Positions 25,656-34,518 of a DNA stretch of 64,000 nt are shown piece after piece (position 1 is the stretch's first letter; every line of letters starts with the position of its first letter). The DNA is from Acidimicrobiia bacterium (GTDB taxonomy: Bacteria; Actinomycetota; Acidimicrobiia; Spongiisociales; UBA5794), in contig JASJDZ010000007.1 of NCBI GenBank assembly GCA_030065575.1, positions 1 through 64,000 of the forward strand. Reading direction: 5' to 3'. The notes under the pieces are model-generated. The model was given only the letters and a program-made list of their open reading frames with translations, was not told where the DNA came from and searched no databases. A program made the position numbers and the translations under genes.

Positions 25656-26944
25656 CCGACGTCTCCGCTTGTTCCCACCAGCCGACCGGCTCGGACCGTG
25701 AACTTCCCCTCGTAGATGGTGTGAACGATGGCACCGCGCAACTCGAGCCCGAAGTAGGGCGAGTTGGAACTGCGGGACAGGGTGCTTGATACCGGCGCGG
25801 GTGCTGCCGGATCGAACACAACGAGATTGGCCGGAGCACCGACCTCTAGCCGGCCCTGTCGGGCAAGCCCGGCGATATGCGCGGGAACGGTTGACATCAC
25901 CTTGAATAGATCCTCGGCCGGGAGATCTACGGCGGTGTTGACAACCGCGGCGGCCCACTCCAAACCGGTCACCCCGAAAGGGGCTTCAGCCCACGGGCGT
26001 TCCTTCTCGTGGTCGGCGTGAGGGGCATGATCCGTTGCGACAATATCCAGGACACCTCCGCGCAGACCCTGCCGGACCGCAGCAACGTCCTCCACGGTGC
26101 GCAGCGGCGGCATCATCTTGTAGACCGGATCGGCCCCGCTTGCGTAGCTGTGGTCGAAGAGGAGATGGTGCGGAGTGGCCTCCCCGGTTACCGGCAAACC
26201 CTCCTCTTTGGCGCCGGCAATCAAATCGACGGCACCTGCGGTGGTGACATGCTGGGCGTGATAGCGAGCCCCGGTCATCCGAACGAGCGCCAGGTCCCGG
26301 GCGATCACAATCTCCTCGGCCGCGCTAGGCACCCCGGGTAGGCCCAGCCGGGCCGATACCTCACCCTCGTGCAGCTGCCCTCCCGCACCGAGACCCGGGT
26401 CGATGCAGTGCTCCGCAACAACACAGTCGCGCTCCGCGAGGATCTCCATTGCGCGACGAAGCAATCCCGCGTCGGCAACGGTGTCACCATCATCGGTGAA
26501 CAGCTTGACCCCTGCGGCACAGAGCTCCTCCAGCTCAGCAAGCTCCCGGCCTTCCCGCTGCACAGTGATGGCGGCGCTGGGCGCAACCTCCACCAGACCT
26601 ACCTCAGCCCCACGAGCCGCCACGTACCGAGCCAGTTCGACAGAGTCGATCGCCGGATCGGTATTGGGCATGGCAACTACGGCGGTGTAGCCGCCGGCGG
26701 CAGCCGCGCGCGACCCGGTTTCGATATCCTCTTTCCACTCCTGACCCGGCTCGCGGAGATGGGTATGGATGTCTACAAACCCGGGCCCTAGCCAGGCACC
26801 GCCGCAGTCAACTGCCTCCCCCCGGATACCGATCCCGGATCCAATCGAAGCGATCCTGCCGTCAACCACAGCCACGTCGCCGATAGTGGCGTGATCCCCG
26901 CCTCCGGTTATCACGACGGCGTTCCGAAGTGTGAAGTCACTCAT
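25652..26944 (-). CDS. pyrC: Dihydroorotase
   Basis: Cyclises carbamoyl aspartate in pyrimidine synthesis. The 430-residue amidohydrolase has the first metal site DIHTHLREPGQEWKED, MPNTDP, the His-rich AQHVTTAG and ATPHHLLFDH, and the catalytic VATDHAPH. This is the class I type. ATG 26944 follows GGGAGG eight bases upstream. pyrC-pyrD-pyrF form one overlapping unit; carA, carB, pyrB and pyrR are not beside it. Confidence 0.96.
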   Translation of the reverse strand: MSDFTLRNAVVITGGGDHATIGDVAVVDGRIASIGSGIGIRGEAVDCGGAWLGPGFVDIHTHLREPGQEWKEDIETGSRAAAAGGYTAVVAMPNTDPAIDSVELARYVAARGAEVGLVEVAPSAAITVQREGRELAELEELCAAGVKLFTDDGDTVADAGLLRRAMEILAERDCVVAEHCIDPGLGAGGQLHEGEVSARLGLPGVPSAAEEIVIARDLALVRMTGARYHAQHVTTAGAVDLIAGAKEEGLPVTGEATPHHLLFDHSYASGADPVYKMMPPLRTVEDVAAVRQGLRGGVLDIVATDHAPHADHEKERPWAEAPFGVTGLEWAAAVVNTAVDLPAEDLFKVMSTVPAHIAGLARQGRLEVGAPANLVVFDPAAPAPVSSTLSRSSNSPYFGLELRGAIVHTIYEGKFTVRAGRLVGTSGDVG

Positions 26945-27030
26945 CTGTGATGCCTCCCGCCGGGACGAGTCGGACTCTGTCCGTCATCGCGCGGTGACCC
27001 TAGCACCGATGACTCCGGCCCAGCCGACCG

Positions 27031-27387
27031 TCAGTCTTCGATCAACTTGGAAAGGACCGCGTTGACGAACGCCCCAGAACGCTCGGTGGAGAAGCGTTTG
27101 GCGAGATTGACGGCCTCGGAGACGACTACGCCAACCGGAGTGGAGCCGCTACGCATCTCGTACAGCGCAAGCCGCAGGATGTTGCGGTCGACGGCCGGCA
27201 TCCTGCCCAGTCGCCAGCCGGTCGCCGCGGCCTCGATTCTTCGATCGAGATCGGAGAGCTCTGCCCATGTCCCTTCCACGTAGCGCCGGGCCCGGCCCGA
27301 TAGGCCCTCAGTCGCCGGGGTTGCACCGGTCGTGTCGGCGGCGTACAGCGCATTGAGCGCTTGCTCGCGGGCGGACGGCTTGCTCAC
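27031..27387 (-). CDS. nusB: Transcription antitermination factor NusB
   Basis: A 118-residue all-helical RNA-binding protein that joins S10 at boxA in rRNA leaders. The start SAREQALNALYAAD and end EAVNLAKRFSTERSGAFVNA are typical. GTG 27387 overlaps the efp stop (GTGA). Its likely target, a boxA-like site, is in the 16S leader at 571-590. Confidence 0.95.
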   Translation of the reverse strand: MSKPSAREQALNALYAADTTGATPATEGLSGRARRYVEGTWAELSDLDRRIEAAATGWRLGRMPAVDRNILRLALYEMRSGSTPVGVVVSEAVNLAKRFSTERSGAFVNAVLSKLIED

Positions 27388-27944
27388 GAAACGCGAGTGA
27401 TGTAGTCGCCCGTCCTCGTATCTACCTTGATGGTGTCGCCCTGCTCGATGAAGAGCGGGGCCTGCACGACGAGACCGGTCTCGACCGTCACCGGTTTCGT
27501 GGCTCCGGAGACTCGATCACCTTTGACCCCCGGCTCGGCATAGGTCACAGATAGCTCGACGGCGGCTTGCAGGTCGATGCCGATGGGATTGCCCTCGAAG
27601 ATTGGCAACTGCACGGTCATGCCCTCGCTGAGGAACGACGACGCATCGCCCACCAGAGTCTCGGGGACTGCCATCTGCTCGTAGGTTTCGCCGTCCATGA
27701 AGTGGAATCCCATGTCATCCCGGTACAGGTACTGGAACTCGCGACGATCGATCTTGGCGTCCTGAACGTTCTCACCAGCGCGGAACGTTCGCTCGACAAG
27801 GCTTCCCGTGTCGAGGTTCTTCAGCTTCATCTTGACAAAAGCCTTGCCCTTACCCGGCTTGGTGTGCTGATACTCGACCACCTGGAACAGCCCGTCCGGC
27901 AGATTCAGTGCCATTCCCGGTCGTACGTCGTTTGTTGAAATCAT
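27384..27944 (-). CDS. efp: Elongation factor P
   Basis: A 186-residue factor that rescues ribosomes stalled at polyproline. The N-terminal KOW-like domain has the modifiable Lys loop HTKPGKGKAFVK; two OB domains follow, ending VVQAPLFIEQGDTIKVDTRT. No EpmA or EarP partner is nearby. It overlaps pepQ (ATGA) and nusB (GTGA), in the actinobacterial aroB-pepQ-efp-nusB order. Confidence 0.98.
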   Translation of the reverse strand: MISTNDVRPGMALNLPDGLFQVVEYQHTKPGKGKAFVKMKLKNLDTGSLVERTFRAGENVQDAKIDRREFQYLYRDDMGFHFMDGETYEQMAVPETLVGDASSFLSEGMTVQLPIFEGNPIGIDLQAAVELSVTYAEPGVKGDRVSGATKPVTVETGLVVQAPLFIEQGDTIKVDTRTGDYITRVS

Positions 27945-29038
27945 GCGTTCCAGCCCTTGTCTGATTCGGTGAGCACTCGATGACCCTCAGCGGTGACGAC
28001 CACCATATCTTCAATCCGCACGCCGCCGAAGCCGGCAACGTATATACCGGGCTCCACCGTGACAACGTTGCCGGCCACCAAAACATCCTCAGAGGATTTC
28101 GCCAGACGTGGCCCTTCGTGGATCTCGAGGCCCACGCCGTGCCCGGTGCTGTGCAGGAAGAGATCCTCATAGCCATAGTCCCGGAGAACGGCGCGACAGG
28201 CCTCATCGACATCATGGCCGGTCACGCCCGGCGCCACGGCGGCGATCCCCGCTTCCTGGGACTCGAGAACAGCGCCATGCATTCGCTTGATCTCTTCTTC
28301 AGGCTCCCCCTGAAGCCAGATCGTTCGCGACATGTCGCTGTGGTAGCCGTCAACGGTGCAGCCGTAGTCAAGTAGTAGGAGCCCGCTGCCTAGGGGATCT
28401 CCGGCGGAAAGGTGGTGGGGTAACGCCGCATTCGGCCCGGCTGCCGCAATCGGTGGCCAGCCTGCCTGGCGGCCACCGGCCTGGCGCATCGCCCCGACGA
28501 TTCCCCATCCGAGGTCGGCTTCGGACTGCGCAGTAGCCGCTAGCTCGCGTACCTGAGTGAACGCGGCATCGCCGACGGCTGCCGCAGCAGCGAGCGAGGC
28601 AATCTCTGCGTCGTCCTTGACCGCACGTAGCTGTTCAACAACCCCCGTGGTCGCAATCAGCCCTGCCCTGGCCTTCTCCTTCAGTCCGTGTACAAAGGAC
28701 CAGCTGACGTCCTTCGCCTCGAGTCCAACCCGTTCGCTGTCGCCAAACTGCTCGATGAGCACGTCGACGAGGCCGGTACGGTAGGTCACCAGCTCAGCAC
28801 CGTCGATCCCGGACACGATGCGCTCCCCCATCTCGGCGTAGCGACCGTCGGTGATAAACACGAGCCTGTCATTGCTGACGAGCACGAAGGCGTTACTCCC
28901 GGTGAATCCGGTCAGGTAGCGGATGTTGGGGAGAAAGGTGACGAGGAGGGGATCCTCCAATCTGCTGCGCAGCTTCGCAATGCGCTCGTTGTACACGGCT
29001 GACCTCACGGGTTTTGACTCAGCGGGACGATACACCAC
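27941..29038 (-). CDS. pepQ: M24-family Xaa-Pro peptidase
   Basis: A 365-residue metallopeptidase that probably cleaves peptides next to proline. The N-terminal creatinase-like domain (RLEDPLLVTFLPNIRYLTGF) precedes a pita-bread fold with the five metal ligands in DYGCTVDGYHSDMSRT, HSTGHGVGLEIHE, TVEPGIYV and GVRIEDMV. Whether it is an aminopeptidase P or a prolidase is not clear. GTG 29038 is used; GTG 29008 is a good alternative that removes ten weakly conserved residues. Confidence 0.9.
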   Translation of the reverse strand: MVYRPAESKPVRSAVYNERIAKLRSRLEDPLLVTFLPNIRYLTGFTGSNAFVLVSNDRLVFITDGRYAEMGERIVSGIDGAELVTYRTGLVDVLIEQFGDSERVGLEAKDVSWSFVHGLKEKARAGLIATTGVVEQLRAVKDDAEIASLAAAAAVGDAAFTQVRELAATAQSEADLGWGIVGAMRQAGGRQAGWPPIAAAGPNAALPHHLSAGDPLGSGLLLLDYGCTVDGYHSDMSRTIWLQGEPEEEIKRMHGAVLESQEAGIAAVAPGVTGHDVDEACRAVLRDYGYEDLFLHSTGHGVGLEIHEGPRLAKSSEDVLVAGNVVTVEPGIYVAGFGGVRIEDMVVVTAEGHRVLTESDKGWNA

Positions 29039-29049
29039 CTACCCGGCGG

Positions 29050-30093
29050 CTACTCGACCCCGATTGCGGCGAACCCCACCTCGAGAAGGTCCTCATCGAC
29101 GTGACGCAGCAAAGGCCGACCGAAGTCCTCGAGCAGCACCATGCGAAGACCTTCCCGGTCGCGCTTCTTGTCCCTGCCCATCAAACACTCGACTTCGGCG
29201 CGCTCGAGCCCGGGCACATTCACCGGCAGGCCGATCCGGCCGATGATCTCCTGCTGCCGTTCGTGGTGAGCGAAGCCAACTGCGGCTGCGGAAACCGCAC
29301 CAGCCGCGACCATGCCAATGGCCACCGCATCCCCGTGTGAGATACCTGCCGCGATCTCGACGGCGTGCCCCAGAGTGTGCCCGTAATTGAGGAAAGCTCG
29401 CCTGCCCTGCTCGGTGAAGTCGCTCTGAACCGTCTCGACCTTCACCCTGATTGCAGCCGGCACCACGACGTCGATTTCGGCGCCCAATCCGGCACGCTCG
29501 TACTCGGCAATGATCTCCTCATCAGCAATGAAGCCGGCCTTCACGGTCTCGGCAGCGCCCTCCCGTAGAAGTCCTTCAGGTAACGCATCGATGATGTCCA
29601 GGTCCACGACTACGCGCGCCGGATGCCGGAAGGCTCCGGCCAGGTTCTTCCCACCGACGTTCACGCCGGTCTTTCCCCCGATGGATGCATCGACCGCGCC
29701 CAGCAGAGTGGTTGGCAGGTAGCTCACCTCGATGCCTCGCAGATAGGTAGCTGCCACAAAGCCGGCGACATCGGTAAGGGCTCCCCCACCGACCGCGACC
29801 AGCATGTCATGTCTGGTGAATCCCTGTCGGTTCAGCCACTCGTAGACCGACTCGACAGTGAGCAAGTTCTTCGCTTCGTCGCCGTCGGGAAGCACCAGCA
29901 CATCCGCCGCCGTTCCGCTATCACCAATCTCAACAGCCAGTTTGGTTGCCAGCTGCTCGACCGTTGGCTGGGCAACGACGCCAACCCGACCTGCGTTTGG
30001 CAAGACCAGCGCCGCAGCGTTGGCGATGCCGCGCCCGATAGCGATCTCACAGATCCTGCCGTCGGGAGCTTCGATCTGGTGGCGCTCCAGCAT
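29050..30093 (-). CDS. aroB: 3-dehydroquinate synthase
   Basis: Second step of the shikimate pathway, NAD- and metal-dependent. The 347-residue protein has LPDGDEAKNLLTVE, VGGGALTDVAGFVAATYLRG, LLGAVDASIGGKTGVN and the metal His segment NYGHTLGHAVE. It lies two bases after aroC; a linked aroK is absent. Confidence 0.97.
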   Translation of the reverse strand: MLERHQIEAPDGRICEIAIGRGIANAAALVLPNAGRVGVVAQPTVEQLATKLAVEIGDSGTAADVLVLPDGDEAKNLLTVESVYEWLNRQGFTRHDMLVAVGGGALTDVAGFVAATYLRGIEVSYLPTTLLGAVDASIGGKTGVNVGGKNLAGAFRHPARVVVDLDIIDALPEGLLREGAAETVKAGFIADEEIIAEYERAGLGAEIDVVVPAAIRVKVETVQSDFTEQGRRAFLNYGHTLGHAVEIAAGISHGDAVAIGMVAAGAVSAAAVGFAHHERQQEIIGRIGLPVNVPGLERAEVECLMGRDKKRDREGLRMVLLEDFGRPLLRHVDEDLLEVGFAAIGVE

Positions 30094-30095
30094 TC

Positions 30096-31250
30096 TCAGA
30101 ACTCCGCCACCTGCTCTTGGTAGGCCGCTACCGAGCGTTTCAGTTCCGCAGCGGTGTCGCCGCCGAACTTGCGCTGTACCTCGCGCGCCAGGACGTAGGC
30201 CACCATCTGTTCACCAACGATGGCCGCGGCCGGGACCGCCGAGACATCACTCCGTTCGCGGAATGCCTTCTCCGGCGCCTTGCTCGTGACATTCACGGTG
30301 TCGAGTGGCCGCATCACCGTCGAGATCGGCTTCATCGCAGCCCGCACCCGGATTACGTCCCCGATACTCATCCCGCCCTCGATTCCCCCGGCGTGATTCG
30401 TGGTGCGGTGGAAGCGCCCGTCACTGTGATAGATCTCATCGTGAGCCTCGCTGCCCGGCGTGCCCGCGGCGCGATAGCCGTCGCCGATCTCGACACCCTT
30501 GATCGCCTGAATCGACATCAACGACCCGGCAAGAGCCGCATCGAGCCGGCGATCCCAGTGGACGTGAGACCCGATCCCTACCGGGACACCGTACGCCAGA
30601 ACCTCGAACACTCCCCCGAGCGTGTTGCGATCCTCCTTCGCCGCATCGATCACAGCAATCATCTCCGCCTCGGTCGCTGCGTCTAGGTTGCGCACCGGCG
30701 ACGCATCCAGCCGATCCGCATCATCAGGGGACGGGAGCGGACTCGATGCCGGCGAAGTCGCCGACCCGATGGCGACAACGTGGCTCAGGATCTTCACGTC
30801 GATCTCCGCAAGCAGCTGTTTGGCCAGGTAACCGACGATGGTACGGGCCGCGGTCTCTCTTGCAGATGCACGTTCGAGGATGTTGCGAGCATCGCGTGTG
30901 TCGTACTTGATCATCCCGGCGAGATCGGCATGTCCCGGACGAGGCGTTTGCAGCGGGCGCCGACTTGTGCCCGGCTCCGCCGACATCTCTTGCTGCCACT
31001 TGGGCCACTCGGTGTTGCGGATCACTACCGCGACTGGACTGCCCAGTGTTTCTCCAAAACGAACACCGCCGAGAATCTCTAGTTCGTCACGCTCGAGGCT
31101 CATCCGGCGACCGCGTCCGTGACCCAGCCTCCTCCTGGCGAGCTCAGCGGCAATCCCCTCGCCAGATACGGCAAGGCCCGCAGGCAGGCCCTCAACGATC
31201 GTGACGAGACCGGGGCCGTGGGATTCTCCGGCGGTTAGAAATCGCAACAT
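30096..31250 (-). CDS. aroC: Chorismate synthase
   Basis: Last step of the shikimate pathway, using reduced FMN. The 384-residue protein has the signatures GESHGPGLVTIVEGLPAG, RPGHADLAGMIKY, RASARETAARTIVG and HAGGIEGGMSIGD. The start ATG lies nine bases after a TACTAT -10-like box (31259-31264), so the mRNA may be leaderless. It heads aroC-aroB-pepQ-efp-nusB. Confidence 0.97.
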   Translation of the reverse strand: MLRFLTAGESHGPGLVTIVEGLPAGLAVSGEGIAAELARRRLGHGRGRRMSLERDELEILGGVRFGETLGSPVAVVIRNTEWPKWQQEMSAEPGTSRRPLQTPRPGHADLAGMIKYDTRDARNILERASARETAARTIVGYLAKQLLAEIDVKILSHVVAIGSATSPASSPLPSPDDADRLDASPVRNLDAATEAEMIAVIDAAKEDRNTLGGVFEVLAYGVPVGIGSHVHWDRRLDAALAGSLMSIQAIKGVEIGDGYRAAGTPGSEAHDEIYHSDGRFHRTTNHAGGIEGGMSIGDVIRVRAAMKPISTVMRPLDTVNVTSKAPEKAFRERSDVSAVPAAAIVGEQMVAYVLAREVQRKFGGDTAAELKRSVAAYQEQVAEF

Positions 31251-31337
31251 GGTGCTGGATAGTAGGCAGATCCGTGCCGGCGACCTGCCTCTGGAGCAGG
31301 AGTGACCGCGGCCCCAGCAAGGCCGCTGGGTGTAAAC

Positions 31338-31367
31338 GAGTGAAGGGCCGTCACCGGCCCTTCACTC
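31338..31367 (-). terminator. Long hairpin, probable terminator after pilD
   Basis: GAGTGAAGGGCCG pairs perfectly with CGGCCCTTCACTC across a four-base loop. The minus-strand tail is GTTTACA, with no T-run, so it may act with Rho or as a transcript-end stabiliser. Confidence 0.5.
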
Positions 31368-31437
31368 CAAAGGGGTTGGAAGCCAATAACTCCTGTGGCT
31401 ATCACCCCCACCATGGAACGCCACACCCCGTGTGCGC

Positions 31438-31461
31438 CCGTACCGCGCCCGCGCGGTACGG
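31438..31461. repeat. Perfect 11-bp inverted repeat
   Basis: CCGTACCGCGC and GCGCGGTACGG are separated by two bases. No T-tract follows on either strand. It could be an operator or an RNA hairpin; its function is unknown. Confidence 0.5.
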
Positions 31462-31523
31462 ACTCTCAAATCATAGAACTCGCGCCGTGCCCGACAAAGC
31501 AATTCCGGGGTTGCTTTTCGCGC

Positions 31524-32201
31524 TCAGCCGCGCCGCAGATACCAGTCTGCAATCTGTGTACCCCAAGCCAGGGCAATCCATGCCCCGACGACGAGGAAAG
31601 GCCCGTAGGCAAACTTGGATTTCCGGCTCCGTCGCGCCACCAACAACAACACGGACGCCACGCCGCCGAGGACAACGGCCAGGATGGCGCCGACACCCAG
31701 AGCATCCCAACCGACGAAGCCCAGGAAGAGGCCGAGCAATAGCGCCAACTTGACGTCACCCATGCCGAATCCTCCGCGAGCAAGGAGACCAACGAGCAGT
31801 AGGACCAGGAAGTAGAGGACGGATCCGAGCACCCCGCGGAGCAAGCCGGAGCCTTCGCCGGCAAGAAGCGACCCGAGGACCAGGAGTCCTCCGGCGATCC
31901 CCAGCCCGGGAAAGAGGACACGGTTCGGAATGAGTTGGTGGTCGAGATCGATGAGGGCAAGAGCAAGTGTGACTGCGCCAAATGCGGCAAAGGCCGGGAC
32001 CAGTTGTGCATCGGATGGAGCAGCGACCCAGCCGAAACACCCACCAACGATCACCGCTGCTCCCCACCACCAGTTCGGGCGAGAACGGGACTCCAACTCC
32101 ATCCGGGGAGGAACTGACCGAGCAAGATAGACCGCAACTACCCCGGCAACGAGGCCGAGCACCAGAGATGACACCCTGATGGCCGTTGTTGCCGCAATCA
32201 T
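31524..32201 (-). CDS. Type IV prepilin peptidase, A24 family
   Basis: A 225-residue membrane protease that cleaves prepilin-like leaders. The two catalytic aspartates are in ALIDLDHQLIPN and FGMGDVKLA (GxGD). There are about six to seven hydrophobic segments. The cytoplasmic methyltransferase domain with CxxC zinc pairs, present in full-length PilD, is absent, so it resembles short TadV/CpaA-like or archaeal-type enzymes. No pilin or assembly gene is nearby. It overlaps aroE (ATGA). Confidence 0.87.
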   Translation of the reverse strand: MIAATTAIRVSSLVLGLVAGVVAVYLARSVPPRMELESRSRPNWWWGAAVIVGGCFGWVAAPSDAQLVPAFAAFGAVTLALALIDLDHQLIPNRVLFPGLGIAGGLLVLGSLLAGEGSGLLRGVLGSVLYFLVLLLVGLLARGGFGMGDVKLALLLGLFLGFVGWDALGVGAILAVVLGGVASVLLLVARRSRKSKFAYGPFLVVGAWIALAWGTQIADWYLRRG

Positions 32202-33004
32202 GGTCGGCGCTCCTGTGATATCCGTAAGGACAACTCTGCTCGAGCGGCAGCTCTCATCACTGCCGTGTCGGGACGCAAACCGACCCAGATCTCGAAGCTG
32301 AGGGCCGCCTGGGCCACCAGCAGATCGAGCCCCGCCGCCACCGGGAGGTCGCTCCTCGTTGCAGCAACCACCGCTGGCGTCGGTTCGTTTCCGTACGCCA
32401 TATCGAACAAACCAACTGCCGACTGGAGCACTTGATGCGGAAGGGGTTCACCTTGCATTCCGAGCGGTGTTGTGTTGACGACAACCGACGGGCCGACCGG
32501 TTCTCCCCAGGTGCCGACACCGATCTCGCCTCCGATCGTGTCGGCGAGACCCTGAGCCCGCTCCCGGTTGCGGGCCACAACCGTGACCTCGCGCCCCCGC
32601 AACGCAATCAGCGCAGCTGCGGCGGCGCCTCCCGCCCCCAGAACGGTTACGGGCGCATCCTGCGACAGGTCGGCTTCCACCCAGGCCGCCGCAATGCCAC
32701 CGACGTCCGTGTTATCACCTGCGAGGAGTCCATCTCGATGCGACAGCGTGTTCACCGCTCCTGCTTGCGTGGCCACGTTCGAAAGCAGGTCGCACTGAGC
32801 GAAGGCGTCGCGCTTGAACGGCATTGTCACGTTGGCGCCATCGAGAACGCCGGAGCGCAACTCGGCGATCGCGTCGGCAAACCCTGCGGCATCAACTACG
32901 CGTGGGTCGTAGGTGCCATCGATCCTGTGGTGAGCGAGCGCCGCCCGGTGCATCGCCGGGGAGAGGGAGCTATCAACATGCGAACCGAGGACGGCCAACC
33001 TCAC
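32198..33004 (-). CDS. aroE: Shikimate dehydrogenase
   Basis: Reduces 3-dehydroshikimate with NADPH. The 268-residue protein has DSSLSPAMHRAAL, the catalytic Lys in NVTMPFKRDA, the Asp in GDNTDVGG, the nucleotide loop GAGGAAAAA and NTTPLGMQG. GTG 33004 overlaps the mltG stop (GTGA). Confidence 0.95.
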   Translation of the reverse strand: MRLAVLGSHVDSSLSPAMHRAALAHHRIDGTYDPRVVDAAGFADAIAELRSGVLDGANVTMPFKRDAFAQCDLLSNVATQAGAVNTLSHRDGLLAGDNTDVGGIAAAWVEADLSQDAPVTVLGAGGAAAAALIALRGREVTVVARNRERAQGLADTIGGEIGVGTWGEPVGPSVVVNTTPLGMQGEPLPHQVLQSAVGLFDMAYGNEPTPAVVAATRSDLPVAAGLDLLVAQAALSFEIWVGLRPDTAVMRAAARAELSLRISQERRP

Positions 33005-34104
33005 GGGGTCAGCACCCCTGCATCTTTCGCTTCCTGCTTCTTGCGGTTGTGCTCCTCGAGGGTTTCGCTGAACCCATGCGTCCCGTCGCTGCTGATCAGC
33101 ACGTAGTAGAAGTAGTCGGTGTCCTCAGGGGCAGCGGCGGCTTCTATCGATGCCACACGCACCCCGCCAATCGGCGTCGGGGGCAGTCCCGGGTACAGGT
33201 AGGTGTTATAGGGGGACTCGACTTCCAGGTCTTCGCGCAAGACCTCGCCCCGGTTCTCGCCGAGGGCGTAGATGATGGTCGCATCGATCTGTAGGGCTAT
33301 CCCCATCTCGAGGCGGTTGACTATCACCGAGGCAATGGTCGGTCGCTCGTCGTCGAGCTTGGCTTCCTTCTCGATGAGCGAGGCGATGACCAGTCCGTCG
33401 TAAGGCTCGAGCTCGAGCGCTTCGAGTGCGCTCCAATCCATCTGATCGACGCGGGAAGCGAGCGTGTCGGCCATGCGTCCCAGGATGTCTGCAGGGGTGG
33501 CGTCAATGCGGAACTCGTAGGTGTCCGGGGCCAGCAAGCCCTCCCATTTCACCAACTCATCCATACTGTCGGGTGGCTCCTCAGGGAGATAGGGCGACTT
33601 GATGGAGCCATTCAGCAGGGGCGCCGCTAGTTGAGTGATGGTATATCCGGTCTGCTCCGATAGGGACTCGAGAATCTCCCCTATGGTCAGACCCTCGATC
33701 ACGGTGATATTCCTCACCTCGACCTGCTCCGGGCCCTGCACGATGATGGCGACAAGAGTGTCGTAGTCGGTGCCCGATGTCAGCAGGTAATCGCCGGCCT
33801 TCAGTTGGTTGCCGGCACCGGCAGAGCGGACCGCAGACTCGAACCGGCCTGCGTCGGGAATGACCCCGGCCTGAGCAAGATCGGCGGCAATGCGAGCAGC
33901 CGTTGCGCCCGATGCGACGGTGAATTCGACCTCAACGCCCTCTTGAATAGTCACCACCGCGGTTGACTCGTTGCTGATGCCGGAAGCAAGGGTGGCCGCC
34001 ACCTTGGTGAGAATGAAGAAGCTCAACACAATGAGGATCAGGACCACGAAGACCTGAATGATTTTCACCTGCCAGGAGGTGTTGGGTGGATACTCGGGTG
34101 TCAT
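33001..34104 (-). CDS. mltG: Endolytic murein transglycosylase MltG (YceG-like)
   Basis: A 367-residue inner-membrane enzyme that cuts nascent peptidoglycan glycan strands. One N-terminal membrane helix (VFVVLILIVLSFFILTKVAA, residues about 14-33) is followed by a LysM-like region (VTIQEGVEVEFTVASGAT) and the YceG catalytic domain with the active Glu in ASLIEKEAKLD and the motifs IDATIIYALG and SPYNTYLYPGLPP. It overlaps ruvX and aroE by four bases each, the standard alaS-ruvX-mltG-aroE order. Confidence 0.95.
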   Translation of the reverse strand: MTPEYPPNTSWQVKIIQVFVVLILIVLSFFILTKVAATLASGISNESTAVVTIQEGVEVEFTVASGATAARIAADLAQAGVIPDAGRFESAVRSAGAGNQLKAGDYLLTSGTDYDTLVAIIVQGPEQVEVRNITVIEGLTIGEILESLSEQTGYTITQLAAPLLNGSIKSPYLPEEPPDSMDELVKWEGLLAPDTYEFRIDATPADILGRMADTLASRVDQMDWSALEALELEPYDGLVIASLIEKEAKLDDERPTIASVIVNRLEMGIALQIDATIIYALGENRGEVLREDLEVESPYNTYLYPGLPPTPIGGVRVASIEAAAAPEDTDYFYYVLISSDGTHGFSETLEEHNRKKQEAKDAGVLTP

Positions 34105-34517
34105 GATCTATTGGTCGCGTCGAGGTAGCCCTGCAGCATCACTGCTGCGGCCACCATGTCGATTGTCTCGCGGCGTTGGCGTCGCTTCATCCCGGCCTCG
34201 AGAAGGGCCGATTCTGCCTGCACGGTCGTGAACCTCTCGTCTGCAAACTCGATCTCGCAACCCGTCGCCGCGGCGACCGCGGCTCCGAGTTCTCTGGCCT
34301 TACCTGCGGAAGGCCCCTCCTCGCCCGACAGGGAGCGCGGCAGGCCGACCACCACAGTTGCGACTTCGTATTCGTCGCAAATGCGCTTGATCTCTGCGAC
34401 GACGTCCCCGGATCGTCGATCGAGCACCAAGTGCGGTTGCGCGATGATACCGATGGCGTCGGATAACGCGACGCCAATGCGTCGCTCGCCGGGGTCCAGG
34501 CCGAGAAAGCGCGCCAG
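34101..34517 (-). CDS. ruvX: Holliday junction resolvase-like protein RuvX (YqgF), predicted CTG start
   Basis: A 138-residue RNase H-fold nuclease linked to 16S rRNA maturation and DNA resolution. It has FLGLDPGERRIGVALSD, VVVGLPRSLSGEEG, FADERFTT and the final MVAAAVMLQGYLD with conserved acidic residues. No ATG, GTG or TTG lies at the conserved N-terminus. CTG 34517 gives ARFLGLDPG after the first residue, lies one base after the alaS stop and has GGGAG six bases upstream. Upstream GTG codons would extend it into alaS. Confidence 0.85.
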   Translation of the reverse strand: MARFLGLDPGERRIGVALSDAIGIIAQPHLVLDRRSGDVVAEIKRICDEYEVATVVVGLPRSLSGEEGPSAGKARELGAAVAAATGCEIEFADERFTTVQAESALLEAGMKRRQRRETIDMVAAAVMLQGYLDATNRS

Positions 34518-34518
34518 T

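Larger units (their letters stand above)
31251..31523 (-). other. Intergenic region with three hairpins upstream of aroC
   Basis: This 273-base gap between pilD and aroC holds no gene I can support. It contains three inverted repeats: 31338-31367 (13-bp perfect stem), 31438-31461 (11-bp perfect stem) and 31497-31516 (6-bp stem), and a TACTAT box at 31259-31264 that probably starts the aroC transcript. Confidence 0.6.

Noticed and set aside
31438-31461. T-box-like word (GCGCGGTAC) upstream of aroC
   Set aside because: It is one arm of a perfect palindrome, lacks the other T-box parts and a terminator, and aroC is not a usual T-box target.
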